A stretch of DNA of 64,000 bases from Nitrospirota bacterium. Lineage in GTDB: Bacteria; JACPQY01. The stretch is taken from contig JACPQY010000083.1 of the NCBI GenBank assembly GCA_016190245.1, positions 1-64,000 on the forward strand. Direction: 5' to 3'. The notes under the pieces were generated by a model. It saw nothing but the letters and a program-made list of their open reading frames with translations, ran no database searches and was not told the origin of the DNA. The stretch's first letter is position 1. Each line of letters opens with the position of its first letter. A program made the position numbers and the translations under genes. Below, in pieces: positions 34,621 to 43,649 of the stretch.

Positions 34621-34665
34621 GGGGATGGAACCGGCTGAGGTTTTTCAGACAAAGGAGGCGCTGAA

Positions 34666-34959
34666 ATGGCTAACACGTTGACCAAAGCGGACCTCATCGA
34701 GGGCATCCACCAGACCGTGGGGTTGGCGCGCAGCGAGTCCGGCCGGATCGTCGAAAAGACGCTGGATGTGATCAAGCGGACGTTGGAAACGGGCGAGAAG
34801 GTCAAGATCTCCGGCTTTGGCACATTCGAAGTTCGTCACAAGAAGGCCCGCAAGGGCCGGAATCCCAAGACCGCCGAGACCATCATCCTGCCCGCCCATC
34901 GCGTGGTGGTGTTCAAGGCCAGCCATGTGCTTCGCAAGTCCCTCAACCGCGCGGCCTGA
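34666..34959 (+). CDS. ihfA: Integration host factor alpha-type HU/IHF protein
   Basis: 97 residues: TKADLIEGIHQTVGL, GEKVKISGFGTFEVRHKKARKGRNP and the C-terminal helix. Position directly after pheT identifies the IHF-alpha branch. It bends DNA and is also a known host factor for site-specific recombination. Ribosome binding site AAAGGAGG. Confidence 0.93.
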   Translation: MANTLTKADLIEGIHQTVGLARSESGRIVEKTLDVIKRTLETGEKVKISGFGTFEVRHKKARKGRNPKTAETIILPAHRVVVFKASHVLRKSLNRAA

Positions 34960-35031
34960 GACACGCGTGCCGTTGCCGCATCCTGAACCGGGCGAACACC
35001 CCCGGGAATAGGCGCCTCGACCGCCGGCACC

Positions 35032-35385
35032 ATGCCCGCCAAGCGTCTGCCGGACAAGATGTTCTACCGCATCGGAGAGATCAGCCGCTACACCGGGCTC
35101 GAGCCTCACGTCCTCCGGTACTGGGAGACGGAATTCGAGCAGCTCGCGCCCAACAAGAGCGGCAGCCGCCAACGTCTCTATCGCAGGCAGGACGTGGATC
35201 TCATCCTCAAGATCAAGGGCCTGCTCTACGATCAGGGCTATACCATCCAAGGCGCCAAGAAAGCCTTGGGCCGGGCACGCGCCCGAAACGCAGACGCCCC
35301 GCCGCTGCCGGAGGCGGTTCGCGAGGATCTGCGCAGCCTGCGCCGCGAGATCGAGAGCCTGGTCGAAATTCTCAAAGAAACGTAG
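35032..35385 (+). CDS. MerR-family transcriptional regulator
   Basis: 117 residues. N-terminal winged helix (FYRIGEISRYTGLEPHVLRYWETEFEQLAPNKSGSRQR region, then YRRQDVDLILKIKGLLYDQG), then a coiled coil ending in LRREIESLVEILKE. No effector domain. The same gene follows pheST-ihfA in many deltaproteobacteria, which supports a conserved but undefined role. Confidence 0.92.
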   Translation: MPAKRLPDKMFYRIGEISRYTGLEPHVLRYWETEFEQLAPNKSGSRQRLYRRQDVDLILKIKGLLYDQGYTIQGAKKALGRARARNADAPPLPEAVREDLRSLRREIESLVEILKET

Positions 35386-35430
35386 TAGAGTCGCCCCACC
35401 TGCCCAGATAGCACATTCGGAGGTACGCGC

Positions 35431-36453
35431 ATGGCGAAAACCAAAATCGGAATCAACGGGTTCGGTCGAATCGGGCGTTGCATCCTGCGCATCCTTTCCA
35501 AGGAGCAGCGGGACATCGAGCTCGTGGCCATCAACGACTTGTTCGACCCCAAGGTCCTCGCGCACCTGCTCAAGTACGACACCGTCCACGGCCGCTTCAC
35601 GAAACCCGTGAAGGCCGAGGCCGACGCGCTTCAAGTGGACGGGAGCCGCATCGCGATCAAAGCCGAGAAGGATCCCGCGCAGATCCCGTGGGGCAAGCTG
35701 GGCGTGGACGTCGTGCTGGAATGCACCGGCCTCTTCACCGGCAAGGACCAAGCGGAAAAACACCTCAAAGCCGGTGCCAAGGCGGTGATCATCTCCGCCC
35801 CTGCCAAGGACCCGGACGGCACCTTCGTGATGGGCGTGAACCACCGCTCGTTCGATCCCGCCAAGCACCGGATCATCTCGAACGCCTCGTGCACCACCAA
35901 CTGTCTCGCCCCCGTGGCGTGGACGCTGCTGAAGAACTTCGGCATCGTGCGCGGCCTCATGACCACCGTTCACTCCTACACCAACGACCAACGCCTGCTC
36001 GACCTGCCACACAAAGACCTCCGCCGTTCCCGCGCAGCCGCAGGCTCCATGATCCCGACGACGACAGGGGCGGCCAAGGCCGTCCACCTCGTGATCCCGG
36101 AGCTGGCCGGCAAGATGGACGGTCTGGCCATCCGCGTCCCCACGATGAACGTCTCGGTCGTGGACCTCGTCGTCGAAACCGAGAAGGACGCGACGGTCGA
36201 GGCGGTCAATCAGGCACTCCGCACCGCGGCGGAAGGCGAGCTCAAGGGGATCATGGGCTACGAGTCGGAACCCCTGGTCTCGGTGGACTTCAACGGCGAT
36301 CCGCGCTCCGCGATCGTGGATGCCTCCTCCACGTTCGTCACCGGCAAGCGGCTGGTAAAGGTGCTCGCGTGGTACGACAACGAGTGGGGCTTCTCCAACC
36401 GCATGGTGGATCTGACGGAACATGTCGCCCATCAAGTATCTGGACGAAATTGA
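35431..36453 (+). CDS. gap: Glyceraldehyde-3-phosphate dehydrogenase, type I
   Basis: 340 residues. [14 protein letters not shown] (NAD binding), catalytic Cys in [12 protein letters not shown], His in the [10 protein letters not shown] loop, and [15 protein letters not shown] at the end. Oxidative phosphorylation of glyceraldehyde 3-phosphate in glycolysis/gluconeogenesis. Its last 32 nt overlap the start of pgk. Confidence 0.97.
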   Translation: MAKTKIGINGFGRIGRCILRILSKEQRDIELVAINDLFDPKVLAHLLKYDTVHGRFTKPVKAEADALQVDGSRIAIKAEKDPAQIPWGKLGVDVVLECTGLFTGKDQAEKHLKAGAKAVIISAPAKDPDGTFVMGVNHRSFDPAKHRIISNASCTTNCLAPVAWTLLKNFGIVRGLMTTVHSYTNDQRLLDLPHKDLRRSRAAAGSMIPTTTGAAKAVHLVIPELAGKMDGLAIRVPTMNVSVVDLVVETEKDATVEAVNQALRTAAEGELKGIMGYESEPLVSVDFNGDPRSAIVDASSTFVTGKRLVKVLAWYDNEWGFSNRMVDLTEHVAHQVSGRN

Positions 36454-37672
36454 GATCAAGGGCGCGCGGGTCCTGATCCGCGCGGACTTGAACGTCCCGG
36501 TGGACGGGAACGGCCGCGTCACGGACGAGTCCCGCATCGTGGCCTGTCTCGACAGCATCCGATACTGTCTCAACCGGCGATGCAAGGTCACCGTGTGCTC
36601 GCACCGAGGCCGGCCGAAGGACGCGCCCGACCCCAAGCTCAGTCTCCTTCCAGCCGCCGACACCATGGCCCGCCTCCTCGGCATTGACATGATCCTGGCG
36701 GATTCACCCGGCGGAGCGGCCGCGCTGCAACAGTCGCTCGCCCTCAAGCCCGAACAGGTCCTCCTTCTCGAAAACCTGCGTTTCCATCCGGGCGAAAAGA
36801 AGAACGACCCCGCCTTTGCCGAAATGCTGGCGAAGTTCGGAGAGGTGTACATCAACGACGCTTTCGGCGTACTTCACCGGGCCCATGCCTCGGTGGTCGG
36901 CGTCACGGGCCTCGCGAAGAAGGCCGTGGGCGGGTTTCTGGTCAAGCGCGAGGTGTACAAACTGGGGCGGCTCCTGGCGGATCCGGAGCGGCCTTATCTC
37001 ACTATCCTGGGGGGCGCCAAGGTGTCCGACAAGATCGGGCTCATCTACAACCTCGCCGAGAAGGTGGATACCATCATGATCGGCGGCGCCATGGCCTACA
37101 CCTTCCTGGCGGCGCAGGGCATCCCCGTGGGGAAGTCACTCGTGGAACAAGACAAGCTGGGCGTCGCCGAAGAGATCATTCACCAATGCCGCCAGCTCGG
37201 GGTAAACGTCCTCTTCCCGGTGGACCACCTCGTTACACCGCGCATCGAGGATCCGGGGAAGGTCGAGGTCACCCGCTCGGCCGACGTGCCGGAGGGCATG
37301 ATCGGCGTAGACATCGGCCCGCGAACCATCGAGCTGTTCTGTCGCCACATCGCGCGCGCCCGCACGGTTTTCTGGAACGGCCCGATGGGCCTTTTCGAGG
37401 TGCAGGCCTACTCTCGCGGATCGGTTTCGGTCGCGCGGCGCATCGCGGAGTGTATGGGCTACACCGTGGGCGGCGGCGGCGATACGCTGGCGGCGATCCG
37501 CCAGGCCGGCATGATGGCATGGTTCACGCACCTCTCGACCGGCGGCGGCGCGGCGCTCGAAATGCTCGAAGGCGCCTCGCTTCCCGGGCTGCTCGCGCTC
37601 GGCGACGCGGCCCAGCGAATGGCCCCACCCGCCACGGAGGAGGCCGCGCTCGCGCGGTCTCGACCGGCGTGA
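36422..37672 (+). CDS. pgk: Phosphoglycerate kinase
   Basis: 416 residues. [76 protein letters not shown] and the C-terminal [10 protein letters not shown] and [13 protein letters not shown] loops are all intact. The substrate-level ATP step after Gap. It starts inside the gap 3' end with a 32-nt overlap, so translation is coupled. Confidence 0.97.
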   Translation: MSPIKYLDEIEIKGARVLIRADLNVPVDGNGRVTDESRIVACLDSIRYCLNRRCKVTVCSHRGRPKDAPDPKLSLLPAADTMARLLGIDMILADSPGGAAALQQSLALKPEQVLLLENLRFHPGEKKNDPAFAEMLAKFGEVYINDAFGVLHRAHASVVGVTGLAKKAVGGFLVKREVYKLGRLLADPERPYLTILGGAKVSDKIGLIYNLAEKVDTIMIGGAMAYTFLAAQGIPVGKSLVEQDKLGVAEEIIHQCRQLGVNVLFPVDHLVTPRIEDPGKVEVTRSADVPEGMIGVDIGPRTIELFCRHIARARTVFWNGPMGLFEVQAYSRGSVSVARRIAECMGYTVGGGGDTLAAIRQAGMMAWFTHLSTGGGAALEMLEGASLPGLLALGDAAQRMAPPATEEAALARSRPA

Positions 37673-37733
37673 GCCCCACCCCTGTCCTTGACCGCCTAAA
37701 CTGCGACATGATGGCCGACATCCCAGGTGTTGC

Positions 37734-38498
37734 GTGAAACCCGTCCCGCTCGTCTCTGGGAACTGGAAGATGGTCCCCTCGCTCCGGGAATCGTCGGAGC
37801 TCGCGCTCGTCCTCGGCCGATCCGTCCAGGCCGGACTCAAGACCCGGGTGAGCATCCATCCGCCGTTTTCCGCATTGACCGAGGTGAAAACAGCCCTTGC
37901 GGGCGCTCCCATCGCGCTCGGCGCGCAGGACGTCTACTGGGAAGAAAAGGGTGCGTACACCGGCGAGGTCTCCACGGGCATGCTCAAAGAGGCCGGATGC
38001 GAGTACGTCATCATCGGTCACTCCGAACGCCGCCGATATTTCGGCGAGACGGATGAAACGGCCTCGCGAAAAGTTCGGGCCTGCGCGGCGCGCGGGCTCG
38101 TCCCCATCCTCTGCGTCGGCGAAACGATGGAGGAGCGCAAACGCGGCCAGACCCTCGGGCGCGTGGAGTCCCAACTGCGCGGCGGGCTCCAGGGCCTGCC
38201 GGGGAACGGCACGCCTTTCGTCATCGCCTACGAGCCCGTATGGGCGATTGGCACCGGTGTCACGCCGACGCCGGAGGAGGTTCAGGAGGTGCACGCCATG
38301 ATTCGGCGCACCCTTTCGAGCATCGTGGGCAGCGGTGCCGGTGAGGTGCCGATCCAGTACGGCGGCAGCGTCACTCCGGAGAACGCCTCAACCCTCTTGG
38401 CCCTCGCCGACGTGAACGGCGCCCTGGTCGGCGGGGCCAGTCTGAAGGCCGAGGGCTTCATGAAGATCATTCGGGCCGCCGAGGAGAACGCTGCATGA
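37734..38498 (+). CDS. tpiA: Triosephosphate isomerase
   Basis: 254 residues from GTG. SGNWKM (catalytic Lys), GHSERR (His), AYEPVWAIGTG (Glu) and QYGGSVTPENA (phosphate loop) are intact. It follows pgk by 61 nt and overlaps secG by 4 nt. Confidence 0.97.
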   Translation: MKPVPLVSGNWKMVPSLRESSELALVLGRSVQAGLKTRVSIHPPFSALTEVKTALAGAPIALGAQDVYWEEKGAYTGEVSTGMLKEAGCEYVIIGHSERRRYFGETDETASRKVRACAARGLVPILCVGETMEERKRGQTLGRVESQLRGGLQGLPGNGTPFVIAYEPVWAIGTGVTPTPEEVQEVHAMIRRTLSSIVGSGAGEVPIQYGGSVTPENASTLLALADVNGALVGGASLKAEGFMKIIRAAEENAA

Positions 38499-38920
38499 CC
38501 GCTGTACTGATCACCATTCACGTCCTTTCGGCCATCCTGCTCGTGCTCAGCATCCTTCTTCAACCGGGCCGCAGCTCCGGCTTCAGTCTCACCTTCAGCG
38601 AGACCGCAACCGCCATCTTTGGCGGGCGCGGTGCGCTCAGCTTCCTGGAGAAGTTCACCGCCGGCGCGGCCACGCTTTTCGTCATCACGTCGCTTTTTCT
38701 TGCGATGCGCTTCGGGCACGGGGGTGGCGGTACCGTCATGAAAGAGGTGCCTGCGCCTGAGGCGGAAGTCGGGCCCGCCGAGACCGCGCCCCCGCTGCCG
38801 CCTGCAACGGAATCCGCGCCAAGCCCGGCCCCCACGCCGGCGCCGTCCGGCGCTCCCCGCGAGGCCGCTCCACCGTCCACCGTCCCGCTTCCCCCGCCGC
38901 AGGAAACCAAGACGCCCTGA
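38495..38920 (+). CDS. secG: Preprotein translocase subunit SecG
   Basis: 141 residues. Two membrane helices (VLITIHVLSAILLVLSILLQ and AATLFVITSLFLAM) bracket the conserved GRSSGFS...FGGRGALSFLEKFT loop. A long Pro/Ala/Glu-rich C-terminal tail of about 60 residues is an extension over the usual ~75-110-residue protein. Accessory subunit of the SecYEG channel. The tpiA-secG order is widespread. Confidence 0.93.
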   Translation: MTAVLITIHVLSAILLVLSILLQPGRSSGFSLTFSETATAIFGGRGALSFLEKFTAGAATLFVITSLFLAMRFGHGGGGTVMKEVPAPEAEVGPAETAPPLPPATESAPSPAPTPAPSGAPREAAPPSTVPLPPPQETKTP

Positions 38921-38924
38921 CGCG

Positions 38925-39635
38925 GTGGCGCCTTCGGGTGGCGGAATCACATCCGGCAGCACCCCCGCCTGCCGACCGGTCCGCGCCATCGTCTTCGATC
39001 TCGACGGCACGCTCATAGACTCCCGCGAAGACCTCGCCAACGCGGTCAACCACACCATCGAGCACTTCGGATACCGGCCCCTTTCCCCGGAGACCATCTA
39101 CGGGTTCATCGGGCGCGGCGTGGGCCCTCTCCTCCAGGACACACTCCAAACCGCAGGCGTGGATCTCTCCCGCGTGGACGGGGCGCTCATCGAACAGGGC
39201 CGAACCGTCTTCCTCGACTACTACTCGCGCCACCTTCTCGATCACACCCAGCTCTATCCCGGCGTGAGGGAAGTGCTCGACCACTTCAGCTCGAAAACGC
39301 TGGCCGTGCTCACCAACAAGCCGGAGGAGCAGTCCAGAAAAATCCTCGAGGGACTCGGTGTGGCGCAACGTTTCTCAAGGATCTTCGGCGGCGACACCCT
39401 GCCCTATCGAAAGCCCGATCCCGAAACTCTCCTGGAGGCGCTGAGAATCCTCGGCCATGCGCCGGGCGACGCGGCCTTCATCGGCGACAGCCTCATCGAT
39501 CTCGAGACCGGGCGCCGGGCCGGGGTGTTCACTTGCCTCGTGTCCTACGGCCTGGGCGCCCGCGAGGATCTGGTGAAAGGCAACCCGGACCTGATGGTTG
39601 AAAAGCCCCTCGACTTGATCCACTACCTCGCATAG
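38925..39635 (+). CDS. gph: HAD phosphatase, phosphoglycolate phosphatase-like
   Basis: 236 residues from GTG. HAD motif I DLDGTLIDS, motif II LTNKP, motif III with Lys in RKPDPETL and motif IV FIGDSLIDLETGRRAG. The alpha-helical cap fits the Gph/PGP group that clears 2-phosphoglycolate; substrate assignment is by similarity. End of the glycolysis operon: 4 nt after secG. Confidence 0.85.
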   Translation: MAPSGGGITSGSTPACRPVRAIVFDLDGTLIDSREDLANAVNHTIEHFGYRPLSPETIYGFIGRGVGPLLQDTLQTAGVDLSRVDGALIEQGRTVFLDYYSRHLLDHTQLYPGVREVLDHFSSKTLAVLTNKPEEQSRKILEGLGVAQRFSRIFGGDTLPYRKPDPETLLEALRILGHAPGDAAFIGDSLIDLETGRRAGVFTCLVSYGLGAREDLVKGNPDLMVEKPLDLIHYLA

Positions 39636-39654
39636 AGACCCGCCGGGAGGGCGC

Positions 39655-39800
39655 TTGGTGTCAGGTCTTGCATTCATTCATCGGTGAGAGCGGTAGGATG
39701 TGCTCAGGGCGAGGCCGTCGCGTGCTTATTGTTCGACCGTGAGCCGACGGCTACGGGAGTTCGAGAAGGCGAACTGAATGAATGCAAGACCTGACACCAA
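39655..39800. mobile_element. 146-bp deletion derivative of RAYT element with perfect TIRs
   Basis: Perfect 25-bp terminal inverted repeats (39655-39679 and 39776-39800), each identical to the end at 449-473. Between them, on the plus strand, 39730-39777 encodes the last residues of a RAYT transposase (STVSRRLREFEKAN and stop), almost the same as the end of the relic at 472-861. It is therefore a non-autonomous remnant. It abuts a truncated PIN gene on its right side. Confidence 0.72.
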
Positions 39801-39989
39801 CAGCTCGCGCTTGTGGCGCCCCTCGACTTGTCCCTGTGCTCCTATCTTGAGGGGCCCTTTGAGATGCATGACGCGCTGATCGTGGCCACTGCCAAGAGAG
39901 TATCCTACGAAATAGGCCGCCCCGTTGCCGTGGTCACGCGCGACCGTGAGATCACAGAGTCCGGCGCGGTCGATGTCCTGTGGGCGTGA
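39801..39989 (+). pseudogene. PIN-domain toxin C-terminal relic
   Basis: The frame following the element encodes LEGPFEMHDALIVATAKR, VAVVTRDREI and TESGAVDVLWA, the C-terminal third of a PIN toxin (Asp in MHDALIVA and TRDREI). The N-terminal part, with its first catalytic Asp, is absent, and the element replaces it. Confidence 0.65.
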
Positions 39990-40060
39990 CTGACTCGTTT
40001 CGACCTCCTCGGGCGACACGAGCACGGCCGAGGGCCTGCCGTTGCGCGTGATGATCGCGC
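39990..40060 (-). pseudogene. Phd-type antitoxin relic
   Basis: Minus-strand frame reads IITRNGRPSAVLVSPEEVET, nearly the same as a segment of the intact antitoxin at 49465-49719 (IITRNGRPSAVLVSPEEIET). The N-terminal and C-terminal parts are lost. Confidence 0.6.
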
Positions 40061-40120
40061 TCTGTCAGCCGCAAGCGGACGGGGCCCTGCGGGTGAACCG
40101 GTGTCGGAAAGATTGATGAT

Positions 40121-40312
40121 TCAGGCAGCGCGCAGAAGTCGGCGCTGAAGGGGTCTGACGACCTGCTTCAACTCCCGGGAGGCGTTCAGTATCTCGACTC
40201 CCGGAAGCCGACCCTTGGAGTCCGGTTCAAGCGAAATGCCTGGGGCCACCTCGACCGCCTCGTGCTCAACCCCGGAGCGAGCGAGGTAAAGAACGTCCTC
40301 GCGCTCGTCGCA
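40121..40312 (-). pseudogene. DUF2283-like small protein, 5' end broken
   Basis: The frame ending at 40121 encodes DEREDVLYLARSGVEHEAVE, VAPGISLEPDSKGRLPGVEI and LNASRELKQ, the full core of the DUF2283 family of ~60-70 residue proteins often paired with DUF4258-type partners. No start codon lies between this frame and an upstream stop at about 40334. An ATG at about 40320 is in another frame, so a frameshift has probably killed the gene. Confidence 0.55.
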
Positions 40313-40532
40313 GTGAACATTCCTTCTTCGATCCTATGCCCATCTTCCTGATGCCACTCTATTCTCCCTCTGACCGGTCCTCGACAGATGCCCTGATCCC
40401 AGCTTGATCCCTTCCCGGCTCCCCCTTGCCTTGCCTCGAATCGGCCCATGGGATCGGAGTGACCCACCGCACACCTGGGACACTGCCTGTCCAGGTAGCC
40501 TGGTAGGGTGGTGCACAGAAGGAGGTGATTCG

Positions 40533-40892
40533 ATGAAACGAGGGATCATGATGATCGCAGTGGCGGTGCTCGCGGCGGCGTGCGTCTCCTGGCCCCGCGG
40601 CAAGGTCTACAAGACCGCCCCGCAGCGCTGGGACTACGAGGAATTGGGGCCGGTCAAGGACACCGGATTCGGCTGGACGAGGGAACAGGCCGTCAACCGC
40701 GCCGCGCTCGACCTGTACCACAAGTCCGTGGACAGGGGCGGTGATGGTGTGGTCGCAACCGAACTCGGGGAGCCGAGGTGCTACTACTTCTGGTCCACAC
40801 TGCTCTCGGCTCTCATTTTCCCGCCCTGCTGGGTGGAGGCAAGAGGCGTGGCCGTTTCGTTCAAGAGCAAGGGAGGTGACCGTGAAGAATAG
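40533..40892 (+). CDS. Small lipoprotein, start of envelope operon
   Basis: 119 residues from the ATG at 40533 with a strong AAGGAGGTGA site. Lipobox VLAAAC after a short signal peptide. The mature part is unrecognised; it includes a hydrophobic Cys-containing stretch (CYYFWSTLLSALIFPPC). It overlaps the following TPR gene by 11 nt. First of a co-directional run reaching 48850. Confidence 0.7.
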   Translation: MKRGIMMIAVAVLAAACVSWPRGKVYKTAPQRWDYEELGPVKDTGFGWTREQAVNRAALDLYHKSVDRGGDGVVATELGEPRCYYFWSTLLSALIFPPCWVEARGVAVSFKSKGGDREE

Positions 40893-41646
40893 GGCGAACG
40901 CCAGCGCGGGAGAGAGGAAAAGCGTCGCCGATATGCGTGAATGCATCCAGAACGGAGAGATGCTGCGGCGCGTCGGCAAGGCCCAGTTGGCGATGCACAC
41001 CTTTGCAAGGGGAGCCCGGGAATTTCCGGACGCGCGCTGGCAATTCCTGTACTACATGGGTTCCTGCTGCCTGGATCTCGGCAAGTACGAAAAGGCGGCG
41101 AAGTTCTACTTGCAGGCATGGACGCTCAATCCTGGCTGCGCTGGTGTCTGGGCCGCCGTGGCCGAGTGTGCGATCCACTTCAACCAATTGGAGGAGGCCG
41201 TGGAGATGATCTCGCACGCGCTCCGGCTCGATGAGCGATGCGCCAACGCCTGGATTGCGTGGGGCGAGCTCCATGAGGCGCGGGAGGAGTTCGAGAAGGC
41301 GGCGAAATGCCACGAGACGGCTCTCAAAGTGGACCCCGACTGCACGCGGGCGCTGGCAAGGGCTGGTTTTGCCCTCCGAAGTCTTGGGCTCGCTACCGGC
41401 GATAGAGGCTGCTTCGAGCGAGCCGAGACAATGTTTCGGGCCTACCTGGAGCATTGGCCCGGGGATGAATCACAGCTTTTCAACCTGGGGCTCGTGTATG
41501 GGAACCTCGGGCGGTTCAAGGAGGCCGCCGAGACGTTCGCGAAGATTATCGAACTGAACCCGGAGGACCTTGAGGCGAAGAAGTACCAGGACCTGTCCCT
41601 CCAGGATCTTGCCCAAATTGAGGCGGGCCATGTTTCCAATGTTTAG
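40882..41646 (+). CDS. TPR-repeat protein
   Basis: 254 residues from the GTG at 40882, which has a good GGGAGGTGACC site inside the preceding gene. About six tetratricopeptide repeats (GKYEKAAKFYLQAWTLNP, NQLEEAVEMISHALRLD, EEFEKAAKCHETALKVDP, GRFKEAAETFAKIIELNP). No signal peptide, so it is cytosolic. A protein-interaction scaffold; the partner is unknown. Confidence 0.82.
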   Translation: MKNRANASAGERKSVADMRECIQNGEMLRRVGKAQLAMHTFARGAREFPDARWQFLYYMGSCCLDLGKYEKAAKFYLQAWTLNPGCAGVWAAVAECAIHFNQLEEAVEMISHALRLDERCANAWIAWGELHEAREEFEKAAKCHETALKVDPDCTRALARAGFALRSLGLATGDRGCFERAETMFRAYLEHWPGDESQLFNLGLVYGNLGRFKEAAETFAKIIELNPEDLEAKKYQDLSLQDLAQIEAGHVSNV

Positions 41647-41668
41647 GCGTGGTTGTACCGATGGTTCC

Positions 41669-42124
41669 ATGCGCATCTGTGCCTGGACCGCTGCGGTTTT
41701 CGCAGTGGCCGGTTGCAACAGTGCCTTTTGGGACGGGTACTACCGGACCGACGAATCGGCTTACTCCACTCCCCCTCCGCATACGGCGACATCGGCTGAA
41801 AAAGAGTACCGGGTGCATCGTGTGATGGACGGGGCGACGCTGGAGGTCTGGAACAAGGGGCGGATCGAGACCGTGCGGTTGGAGGGTGTCGTAACCGCGC
41901 CGACCGACACCACCTGGGGCAAGAGCGCAAGGGACGCGCTCCGGTATCTGGAGGGGAAGTCGGTGACCATCGACGCCTGCCCCAAGAAGGATCGGGAAGG
42001 GCGGACCGTGGGCGGGGTCTTCTACAAGGGGGAGAACATCGCTGAAAAACAGCTCAAGAAAGGGAGGGTGGGGCCGGATAGGTCCTCCCGACCGTGCTCA
42101 CTGAGCAACCAAGCTCTCAAATAG
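41669..42124 (+). CDS. Staphylococcal nuclease-like lipoprotein, degenerate active site
   Basis: 151 residues from the ATG at 41669, which begins a lipoprotein signal (TAAVFAVAGC). The mature domain has the SNase-fold pattern YRVHRVMDGATLEVW, VRLEGV, ARDALRYLEGKSVTI and DREGRTVGGVFYKGENIAEKQLKKG. The segment that should carry the catalytic Glu (after RLEGV) reads VTAPTDTTWG, so catalysis is doubtful. A structural or binding role is more likely. An alternative start at 41630 would lose the signal peptide. Confidence 0.65.
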   Translation: MRICAWTAAVFAVAGCNSAFWDGYYRTDESAYSTPPPHTATSAEKEYRVHRVMDGATLEVWNKGRIETVRLEGVVTAPTDTTWGKSARDALRYLEGKSVTIDACPKKDREGRTVGGVFYKGENIAEKQLKKGRVGPDRSSRPCSLSNQALK

Positions 42125-42142
42125 TGGAAAGGAGGATGTATC

Positions 42143-42421
42143 ATGAGTAGTTGGAAAGCAATCGTTCCGATTCTCTTCTCCCTGTTGACCGTAACCGGGG
42201 TTGATTTCGTGTCCTGTGGGGAGGATTCGGACAAATCGGAGTGTGAGAAAGCATGCAGCCGAATGTTTGACCTGTGCGGGGAGGCCGTCAAGAACGAGTA
42301 TGGAAATGTGCGGAATTGTGCGGCTGATTGTGAGGACGACAGCGACGGCGATACGGGCACACCTGAGGAATTGATCTGTATTCAGGCAGCGAACTCCTGC
42401 TCCGATGCTGCCAGGTGTTGA
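42143..42421 (+). CDS. Small secreted cysteine-rich protein
   Basis: 92 residues with signal peptide (AIVPILFSLLTVTGVDFVSC). The mature part has nine Cys in a CEKACSRMFDLC ... CAADCEDD ... CIQAANSCSDAARC pattern, suggesting disulphides in the periplasm or outside. No family recognised. Strong ribosome binding site GAAAGGAGG. Confidence 0.65.
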   Translation: MSSWKAIVPILFSLLTVTGVDFVSCGEDSDKSECEKACSRMFDLCGEAVKNEYGNVRNCAADCEDDSDGDTGTPEELICIQAANSCSDAARC

Positions 42422-42615
42422 GAGTGAATCTCGGAGGTGGCGTTGACCACTCGGCTGGTAGCCCGGGAGTGACCGCGTTCCACTTGACCACCGCGTGGAG
42501 GATCGTGATCTGGCCGATCAAACTCTTACTCTGGGCGACCGGCCTTTACCTGATCTGGCGCGGCATCACGGGCTGCGGCGATCGGACGGAAAAGGGGGGT
42601 GTCGTGTGGCCGTGA
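42415..42615 (+). CDS. Small single-pass membrane protein
   Basis: 66 residues from a GTG overlapping the preceding gene. One hydrophobic helix (IVIWPIKLLLWATGLYLIW). Unrecognised. Co-directional between the Cys-rich gene and the WYL regulator. It may be chance. Confidence 0.4.
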   Translation: MLRVNLGGGVDHSAGSPGVTAFHLTTAWRIVIWPIKLLLWATGLYLIWRGITGCGDRTEKGGVVWP

Positions 42616-42677
42616 CAAGCCGACATTCTGTATTGCAAAGATCGGAACACCGCCCTACGCTACGGCCCATAGCGAAC

Positions 42678-43649
42678 ATGCGGATGGCGAAACCTGCTCT
42701 GGAAAGATTCCTGTACATCGACCAGAAGCTGCGGTCCGGGGTGTACCCCTCCACCTCGGAACTCGGGCAGGAGCTCGGGAAATCCTACAAGACGATCCAG
42801 CGGGACATTGACTTCATGCGCGACCGGCTCTCCGCACCCATTGACTACGATGTTTCGCGCAAGGGCTGGTACTACACGGAGCGGGCCTACGCCTTCCCCT
42901 TTCCCAAGTTGACGGAATCCGATGCGAGGACGATCCAGGCCGCGGCGGCGGTCCTGGATGGGCTGGGACCGCTTCCCGGCCTCGAGGGCTTCATGCAATT
43001 GGCCCGGGGCCTCCGGGCGGCGGCGGAAGAACCTTCATCGGCGGTCTCTGTCGGATTCGGCCCTCAGAGGATACCGGCACCACGAGTCCTTCCCATGATC
43101 CAGAAAGCCATCGAGAGGCGGGAGACCTTACGGGTCCGGTACCGGAAGCGGCCGCAGGCGGTCCCGGAGGATAGGTTGATGGACCCCTTGCACCTTCGAT
43201 TCCAGGGAGGCGACTGGTTCCTGGCCGCAAGGGACCACCGCTCCGGTCAAGTAAGGGTCTTCGCCGTCCACCGGATGATGAGCGCCGAGACAACCGGAAA
43301 TGCCTTCACCCCTGCGCCGCAGTTCTCATCGAAAACATTTTTCGGTGACGGGATCGGGATCGAACGCGGGAAGAAAGGCCACAGGGTTGTGTTGAAACTG
43401 ACGGGCTTCGCGGCCCAGATCGCCCAGGAGACCAGCTTCCATCCGAGCGAAAAGAGAACTCTGTGCAAAGACGGTTCCGTCCGGCTCGAAATGACCGTCT
43501 CCGGCCTCACCGACGTCGCCATGTGGGCGATGGCCCGTGGCCCCGAGGTGGAAGTGTTGGAACCGAAGGGCTTGAGGCAGATGGTGGCAGATGAACTGAC
43601 GAGGGCGGCGACGCTATACCGGAGGAGGTCACGTGGCACACGCAATTGA
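42678..43649 (+). CDS. WYL-domain transcriptional regulator
   Basis: 323 residues from the ATG at 42678 (MRMAKPALERFLYIDQKLRS). N-terminal DeoR-type helix-turn-helix (TSELGQELGKSYKTIQRDID), then the WYL sensor domain (IERRETLRVRYRKR, DPLHLRFQGGDWFLAARDH) and a C-terminal WCX-like domain (MWAMARGPEVEVLEPKGLRQMV). WYL regulators often control anti-phage or DNA-repair loci through nucleic-acid or nucleotide ligands. It overlaps the nuclease gene at 43633 by 17 nt. Its last ~40 codons recur as a relic at 46099-46234. Confidence 0.87.
   Translation: MRMAKPALERFLYIDQKLRSGVYPSTSELGQELGKSYKTIQRDIDFMRDRLSAPIDYDVSRKGWYYTERAYAFPFPKLTESDARTIQAAAAVLDGLGPLPGLEGFMQLARGLRAAAEEPSSAVSVGFGPQRIPAPRVLPMIQKAIERRETLRVRYRKRPQAVPEDRLMDPLHLRFQGGDWFLAARDHRSGQVRVFAVHRMMSAETTGNAFTPAPQFSSKTFFGDGIGIERGKKGHRVVLKLTGFAAQIAQETSFHPSEKRTLCKDGSVRLEMTVSGLTDVAMWAMARGPEVEVLEPKGLRQMVADELTRAATLYRRRSRGTRN

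Noticed and set aside
34645-36855. 736-residue open frame on the minus strand
   Set aside because: Antisense to ihfA, merR, gap and pgk, which are all unmistakable; no protein family visible in the antisense frame.
42495-42677. N-terminal extension of the WYL regulator by 61 residues
   Set aside because: The upstream codons lie in the 3' end of the small membrane-protein gene and look like shadow sequence; the family N-terminus begins at 42678.
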